A stretch of 64,000 nt of DNA from Morinoia aosen (lineage: Eukaryota; Arthropoda; Malacostraca; Amphipoda; Talitridae). The stretch spans positions 23,988,355 to 24,052,354 of the forward strand of contig CM059571.1 of assembly GCA_030386875.1 (NCBI GenBank), given 5' to 3'. Under the pieces are notes generated by a model. It did not search any database and was not told the origin of the DNA. It was given only the letters and a program-made list of their open reading frames with translations. The translations under genes and the position numbers were made by a program. Below, one piece after another: positions 57,549-64,000 of this stretch. Within the stretch, counting starts at the first letter, position 1; every line of letters starts with the position of its first letter.

Positions 57549-60500
57549 GCGGTGTACCTAGTGCGGAACATCGTAGAGGCCGCAAATGTTAACAAAAAAC
57601 CGAAGACTGGCACCAGTTAAAGAAACTCAGGGTATCGCTGCGAGCATGCTTCAAAAGATCTCAGAACACTTAGATTTAAGCGTACGTAATTTAAGAATAC
57701 TGAAGGAACGAGTTAGCATGTACAATTTCAGATGATCTCTGTATACGCGCAAACGCGATATCAAAGTCGGTATCTGTACGAGTAAACACACATTCAATTT
57801 CAGACTACTCCCGCGTAAACTCCATTACACTTTCAGAGTAATTGAGTATGTTTATGCCAGCACGGGTCCAGAGCACCTATGCATGCGACTGAGAATAATT
57901 CAAGAAAAATACATCGTATCCGCATAGCAACATTCGCTTCGCACTGATCTTCATGAGTAAGATGCTAGAAAAAATCAGATTTACTTGCACTACGCATAAC
58001 GCAACATTTCCTTTACCCGGAATTTCCAAAACCATAAAATGTTCCAAAAAAGGAGAAAAGAAATAAAGGATGCCATCTCTCTCAATGTTCCAACCAAGAA
58101 GAAATTTTAAAATGTTAAAGTTAACAACTAAAAGTCAGGTTGAGCGAGTAAGATCCAGAACCTGTTTCTCGACCAGGAGGCGCCCGACGTCTTGCTCAGT
58201 TGCAGGTCCGCAGCCACCAGTCTACAAATATGTGAGGCAGGCGATACACTGCGTTATTTTGACTTCCCTAACCATGAGCTTGTTAGCGTCTATGTTGTGG
58301 CTACGCAGCCGAGACACGAACACTGACCACAGCAAGTACTCGTGTACAAGCTGAGGACAAGTACAAGGTGATGATAATCGATACGGCCCAGTGTATTGCC
58401 CGCTCTCATTTTGAGTCGCAACACATGTTGCTCTCTTCTAAAGATAGTAACATGTAAAGAGAGTGAAGAATCTTCTAAAGAGCCTGGGAAAATAAATAAC
58501 CACTCAATAAAGATGATTTTTTTGGTTTCAGGTACGATGAATTTTCAAACGCTAAAGAAAATATTACCAGCTAAATATAAAGCGATATTTTTTGAAAAAA
58601 AAACCTCTATATGTAGCAGAAGTGAGATGAGCTTGTCACACCGCCAGATGGTTACATGAACAAGTTTAATCGAAAAATTGAAAATTTTCATTATTGTGTC
58701 GACACCCATCCCATGGCTGCAAATTTGGGTTTGGTGCGATAAAATGATTAAACAACCATTATTCAACTCCGGGTCATGCAATATACGGGCCCCGACCTAA
58801 CTTTCGCACGCTAATTACAGATTCTAGTCGTCGTACACCACCAAAACAACTTTCAAACTGTCATCTTACGAGAGTATAATTGTAAATCCTCAAGATGACC
58901 AAGCAATCGGTGTCAAAGAACACGATTTCAATTGTCCGAGTACAGAGACCAACTTACCAATCTTTGGTCGGCACATTCTATGAATGAGTTGAGCAGAGTG
59001 CCAGATGTTAGCCTTAGAAACCCATGCTGCTGTTCCACCACTCATTTATTTTTCAATGGAGCAGCAGCATTCAAGGTGACAGAAGTCTGACTCAACCTTG
59101 CCTGAGACAGACTACAAAGACCACGAACTTTTTCCATTCGTAAACACGTGACCCTCGTCCCCTGTCTCAAAGAACAATCTCGCCTCGAGACATGAGTGAC
59201 GCAAAAAATAAAAGAAATGAAAGATTTTGCGCAACGCCGACAGGGGTCGGAGACGCCAATGGCAAGTATTTTTACAGCTTTTGAGAGCAGTTTCTCAGGT
59301 TCAGGAGGACTTCACTCGTTCGCTGCAAGTTAAACTCAGTGGAGCGTCATAACGCTAGCAAAAAAAGACGCCAGTCACTTTGTGCGACTTATTGTTGCAC
59401 TCGCGCACCGCCGAGCGGTGAAAATTTGACATGAGAACCATTTAAAAACTATAATTTTCAAACCATAAAGTTTACATTAAAAAACCACTAAGCCAACATC
59501 AGTTCGCGTAGCGACGTTTGCAAAAAAACATTCGATTGAGTAAATCCTCATTTTCTGTCAAGAGATCAACCGTCGTAAAAATCTACTTAGGTAGCTACAT
59601 GTGCACACTGGTGTGTTTCCATTGAAATTTACAACGAACGTATTGAGTATGAACTTCTGCTCAAACATATCGTATTCGTACGACGTTTTCTAATTGAAAA
59701 ATTTGTAGGAACTCAATAGTCAGTCAAACCGGAACATGAGTTGTTCGCATTTTTGAAACATAATACATCTAGGAGAAAATGTCATGTAAACAGCTATCAA
59801 TAAAAATTGCAAGTTTTGTCGGGGAAGCTTTTAATTCACACGCAAGCGCTAAAACGCCTCGTTCTAAGTAAAGTATAATAAAATCTGGCTAATTACAGAA
59901 GAGGATCCATGAGATTTCAGGAAAAATTATGATTTTCATGCAAGTTTGTTTAAATTCGTAGCTGCATTAATAATTATATTTATTGAGTGACAGGTTTTGA
60001 AGATGCGCACAGCGGTCAAACTCTTCAAGTTCACGAGGTTTTTTGTCTGCCACGGCAGCTATAAGACCTGAGTAACAGAGAGCCGTTCCATTATATAGGT
60101 GACAAAGCCGCTATACAGGCCGCGAGAAGCGAAAAAGCTAACTGCTATTCATGCGCTCGGTTTCCAAACAATTTACGTCACTGTTGCGGTAATGCTGGCA
60201 GCGTTAAGTGGACTTGGCCCCATTGCGCGCCCTACAAATGCACTGCTAGCAGATGAATTTTAATATAAAGCGTTTTCATCACCCTGCAACCCCAGATGAC
60301 AGATGCTCTTCCTGTTCTAATTTACTATTCTTGCAAATAGACTGAAGACCTGCCTAACTAGAACAATTTACGCTGTCGTAGGGGGACTACTCGTAGTGTA
60401 AGTTCTTCGAAGTCGACAGAGAAGAACTCGCTGTTCCCTCAGCTGCACTACTATGATGTCACAAATTATTTCACAATCCTCTCTCTGGAACTCGAGATTC

Positions 60501-61326
60501 CTGGTTTTACGTGTGGATAAAAGTGCCACACACATGCTCGAATAACACGGCACCAAATAAAAAATGCAAAGTAACACTACATTTATGCCAAAAATAATGT
60601 TCCTGTCACACGCGTTCGATTGAGCACACGAGGTGAGGCTCTTAACATAGTTTGACGCGCCATTATTTCTTTTCTCGACAGAATCGACTTTCACGTGCGC
60701 TGTGATGGATGAATCTAAATTCGTGACTAAATAGACATACTTTACGTCTGGTATAGAAGCAGCATATCATTTAATTAAAATCAATGTAACATGTTTTCAC
60801 ACTTTCGACATTTTTTGCAGGATACGTCGTTGTGTGAATAAATGAAAATTTAAAATTTGAAAATTTGAGCACCGGTATAAAGATGAACCATTTATGAATT
60901 GCTTGCGATGTATACAAATAAACTAATTAGATATTAGGTCATAAGACATGCAGTAAGCAGCGTAAAAGTAGCACAAGAAGTAAAAATATAAATATTTACA
61001 CTGTTTATGGAAAATATACACATCGAAAGTAAAATAAAATTTGCTGCGGATAGGGAGTGGTACACTGACACTCCCTGCCATTGAAGAGTAGAAACATCCA
61101 AACTTACTGACTGAGTGCATTTGCACGTTGCAAAATTCGGGCTTACTGACTCACGAATACGTCGCCTTAGCCTTAATTCTAGCAGCAATTCAAACTAAGC
61201 AAATTTGACCAAAAAACGCAGCAGATTTCATACCAGAATGCTGGACGCCTCACTCGGTTTTGCCATATTGTTGCTCATCCGTTCACAAAAAGGGCGGCCT
61301 TGACACAATATTCTTCTTCTTCATCT
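57549..61326. other. No recognised gene
   Basis: AT-rich. Frames at 58070-58354, 58396-58659 and 60368-60694 show no domain. A good acceptor-like sequence (TTTTTTTGGTTTCAG) ends near 58531, but the sequence after it has no coding bias. Confidence 0.4.
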
Positions 61327-61467
61327 CTACATATACGCGTCGGCGGATGAGCGTCGCTCTCCTCCGTCAGTGACGGCGAAATTGCTAGCGAGAAACTCGC
61401 CATCATTCATTTCGTTGCGTCGACACAAGGACGAACAATTGAAGGCAAACAACAGCTTGGGTTGCAT
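61327..61467 (-). CDS. Small open frame with coding-like bias
   Basis: A 46-codon minus-strand frame, MQPKLLFAFNCSSLCRRNEM ... SSADAYM, lies just downstream of an in-frame TGA. Most third positions are G or C, although the surroundings are AT-rich. A short hydrophobic start (LLFAF) could be part of a signal segment, but this is speculative. The patch 61300-61560 is GC-rich overall, so the bias may reflect base composition. No family recognised. Confidence 0.18.
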   Translation of the reverse strand: MQPKLLFAFNCSSLCRRNEMNDGEFLASNFAVTDGGERRSSADAYM

Positions 61468-62088
61468 TTGCACTCAGTCGTCACCGCCTCACAACTGGAG
61501 GCGAGTGCGAGGGGAACTTTTGAGGTAGACTGAAGACCCGGGGTATGTTTTCAAATAAATCAGATCACCCAAGCGGAGCAGCAAGCAACGTTCTTTTTTT
61601 TCACGTCGACTTATCTCAGCCAATTACTAGAATAATTTCATAGCATATAAGAATATCCTACACAATACTAGGTGTTGTGCGAGAGTAGACTTCAAATAAT
61701 TCCCTGCCAGCGGACTCGTAGCTATGAACGCTACTGATGTCACTTTCACGCAAATCCAGCTTGTGATGAAATGCAGAAGAGCTGGGGCTTCTTGGCATGG
61801 GTCATTCTGGTGCCATGTATGTCATCTCCGTTCGATTGACGGGCCACGCGGGCTTGTTCTTCAGATACAAAATCTATATCAACTCACCGGGCTTACTTTT
61901 AGATAATTTTTCAAATAGAGCTGAAGTAGAAAATCTGTATCAACTCAGCTAATTTACTTTAGGACAATTTTTTAAATAGAAGTAAAGTAAAGAGTGAGCG
62001 AGTCTCCATTGTACGAGCGCTGATTACACGGGATTCTTCAATGGTCTTGTTTGGGAACTCTACTCTAGGCACGACACAGTGTAATTAG
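61468..62088. other. No recognised gene
   Basis: A duplicated AATCT(A/G)TATCAACTCA(C/G) block near 61868-61950 is the only visible structure. No gene. Confidence 0.4.
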
Positions 62089-62167
62089 GCCAGAAGACGA
62101 TTGTTCGTCTACGACAGCCTCGATCATCCCAAGCACAGACGCCTGGCCATCTCCACTCATCCTGGAG
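62089..62167 (+). CDS. Candidate short host exon
   Basis: The frame after TTAG at 62088 reads ARRRLFVYDSLDHPKHRRLA plus ISTHPG, with G or C at most third codon positions, and ends at CTGGAG|GTGAGT, a near-consensus splice donor. The acceptor side is poor in pyrimidines. If unspliced, the frame remains open to a TAA near 62256 with weaker bias. An open minus-strand frame also overlaps. No protein family was recognised. Confidence 0.25.
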
Positions 62168-64000
62168 GTGAGTTAGCCAGGCTCCTGGCACCGCTCCCTC
62201 TTCAGGAGATATGTACGGCGCGAAATAAGCCATTCTTTATTATCAGAACAAAAAATTAAAAAAAACTCTTCTGAAGATTTACTTATTCCGACTTTTCTCA
62301 ACATTTAATATATATAGGTTTATGATTTAAGGCAAAATAATCAGTATGGTGCACGTTACCTCAGTACTAATTTTAGCTGTGTATAAATAGAATTAGAAAT
62401 TTTCAGAGCTCGAGATCAACCACATGCCACATGAACGTCGAAGAGCACCGGAGTTACAGATGTGCGACACAATCTCTATCTATCTAACAAACAACAGTTC
62501 AGTAGCTAAAGCTAACAGAAACAACTTCACTCACAGATGAATTATTTGTGTCAGTGAGCATTCCCGATACAAAAAAATTAGGCGTAGAAGTAAACTGACG
62601 GCAAATTGTGACTCGTCACTTCTCATGGCCACTCCAGCGGACAACATTTTTACAAATTAATCCAACTCAGCCCTCAGAGGAGCTAAGTTTTGGCGTCGAA
62701 TTAAAGTTACGGTGCACTTGTGATGAGGAATTACATAGTGTGCTAAGGGAACAGCACATTTGAGCCTTAAATATGGACACTCAAACAGGAATGAAATACC
62801 ATGAATGTAGTAATTAATAAGTGAACGTAAGTTCTGTCTGAGAGTCTTGATGCTAGCAACAACGAGCACGTCCTTTTGGCGACAGCGTTCCAGCGAGAGG
62901 CATCCAGAAAGCGCCGAGACGAGACTCGAACACACACCCTTACTCAACTGCAGTCAAATAGGCACTGGCTGTCTGGCGAGCCGCGAGTGCCAGTCTGAAA
63001 CAGCCAACTGTCCCTGCGATTCTGACATTTTGTCCGAGCCTCACACGACTATCCGATGTTGCACCCGAGAATCATCAATTATTTACCTCACAATGAGTAA
63101 TAATTCCAATTTGACTGATTTTGTGAAAACGCGACTACACAAAATAAGCGTGAAAAATGTTTTGACGACCCTAATTGTCTGAATTGAATTGCACCGTTTC
63201 GGCGTATCGTATCATGTCAACTAGAAAAAAAAACACTTTATTTACAATAGAGGTGGTACAAAAGTACCATCGTTGGTTTTTTAATATCTTAAAGTTAACA
63301 CACTTAAATGATACACACACACGAGTATTGTAATACTCGAGTCACTAGTCGAAAAGGAATGATTGAGGGCAATGTATTCCTCATCTTGCTTAATCTACAT
63401 TTGATAATACATGTAGTGATAATTATAAGAGATAACACAATTTCATGGACGATGCATTTTCATTGTGGGGTGAAAACACTTTTGACAGTTTACATATACA
63501 TGACATAAAACTTCGCAGTTCTAGACGCCAGGAAACAATATATGAATCGCTTGATTCGGTCGATGTTAAAAAATGTCATTTTAAGGAAGCATGAAAAAAA
63601 AATATATATATGTATATATACATAAATTCTGTATATTTTGGTAGTAGTCCTTCCTTGATACAGGTTTCATTAAAAATAATGCCATATTGGTTATTAATAA
63701 TGGTTTTGTTCAATTTTTCTAGTTTTCGGAAGAGTTTACTTTGATCGGAATTTATTGAATTTAAAAGCTCGCCTAACGTTTTGTGATTAAAATACATAAA
63801 CATATATGTACTTATAAATATACATGTAAATTAATATATATATAAGAATGAGGACCACGAAAATTATAAGTTTTGTATTCCTAATTAAACAACTTTAACA
63901 TAACGGTCATTAGTTGATAAGCATTTTATTTAAATATTAAAGGATGATCGCGTAACAAATGTATAGTTTTTTACTTGAAGGCTTTACAATGATAAAGAGA
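62168..64000. other. No recognised gene to the end of the window
   Basis: It holds a B-box-like GTGTTCGAGTCTC on the minus strand at 62922-62934 (no convincing A box), a short hairpin at 63254-63273 (GGTGGTAC/GTACCATC) and AT tracts at 63594-63626 and 63832-63845. No gene was seen. Confidence 0.4.
63594..63626. repeat. A-run followed by AT microsatellite
   Basis: Nine A followed by interrupted (TA)n with TGTATATATACAT. Low complexity only. Confidence 0.8.

Noticed and set aside
62922-62934. B-box-like GTGTTCGAGTCTC on the minus strand
   Set aside because: No convincing A box or tRNA fold at the right distance; a single B-box-like match is expected by chance in a window of this size.

Overview
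The window is AT-rich, gene-poor eukaryotic DNA dominated by transposon remains and tandem repeats. The mix (a Ty3/Gypsy LTR element, a mariner, a second Tc1/IS630-type transposon, a tRNA-derived SINE, a LINE fragment and foldback elements) fits an arthropod genome, possibly a crustacean or chelicerate. No host gene was recognised, so the lineage cannot be fixed. There are no bacterial-style operons, rRNA genes, CRISPR arrays or convincing tRNA genes.

Layout. 1-8.98 kb: mostly unremarkable, with decayed tandem repeats (2.0 kb, 4.9-5.2 kb) and one weak ankyrin-like reading frame at 3.9 kb. 8.99-21.15 kb: one large minus-strand Ty3/Gypsy element. Its gag and pol frames are open and overlapping, and the outer ends are TGTCACGA/TCGTGACA flanked by a 4-bp direct repeat TTCG. 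The block upstream of gag, where the 5' LTR should be, is unusual: two 1132-bp inverted arms that look almost identical flank a 326-bp centre rich in TGACG motifs, and each arm has an outward-facing TATA-like box. 21.16-28.5 kb: a perfect 34-bp palindrome (21.40 kb), a decayed tandem array (24.0 kb) and a decayed mariner with recognisable inverted ends (27.34-28.52 kb). 28.79-28.96 kb: a long imperfect hairpin. 38.5 and 40.7 kb: two copies of a roughly 100-bp foldback family sharing a TTTTTCGCCGCC motif. 43.2-44.2 kb: a 1-kb element with inverted ends and a GGCC/GCTT-rich interior. 45.5-47.0 kb: two minisatellites (17 bp and 50 bp; the second carries CACGTG boxes). 51.1-54.0 kb: a composite inverted-repeat DNA transposon with TAACA-rich subterminal repeats, a duplicated hairpin module and possible transposase remnants. 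54.6-55.4 kb: the 3' coding end of a LINE. 56.2-57.45 kb: a decayed Tc1/IS630-type transposase split by a tRNA-derived SINE. 57.52 kb: a 25-nt C run. The rest to 64 kb is mostly featureless, with two exon-like patches.

The only long, clearly intact reading frames are gag and pol of the Gypsy element. The most unusual structure is the near-perfect inverted duplication in place of its 5' LTR. Next are the 51-54 kb composite element and the TTTTTCGCCGCC foldback family. All coordinates and similarities were judged by eye; no alignment or database search was run.
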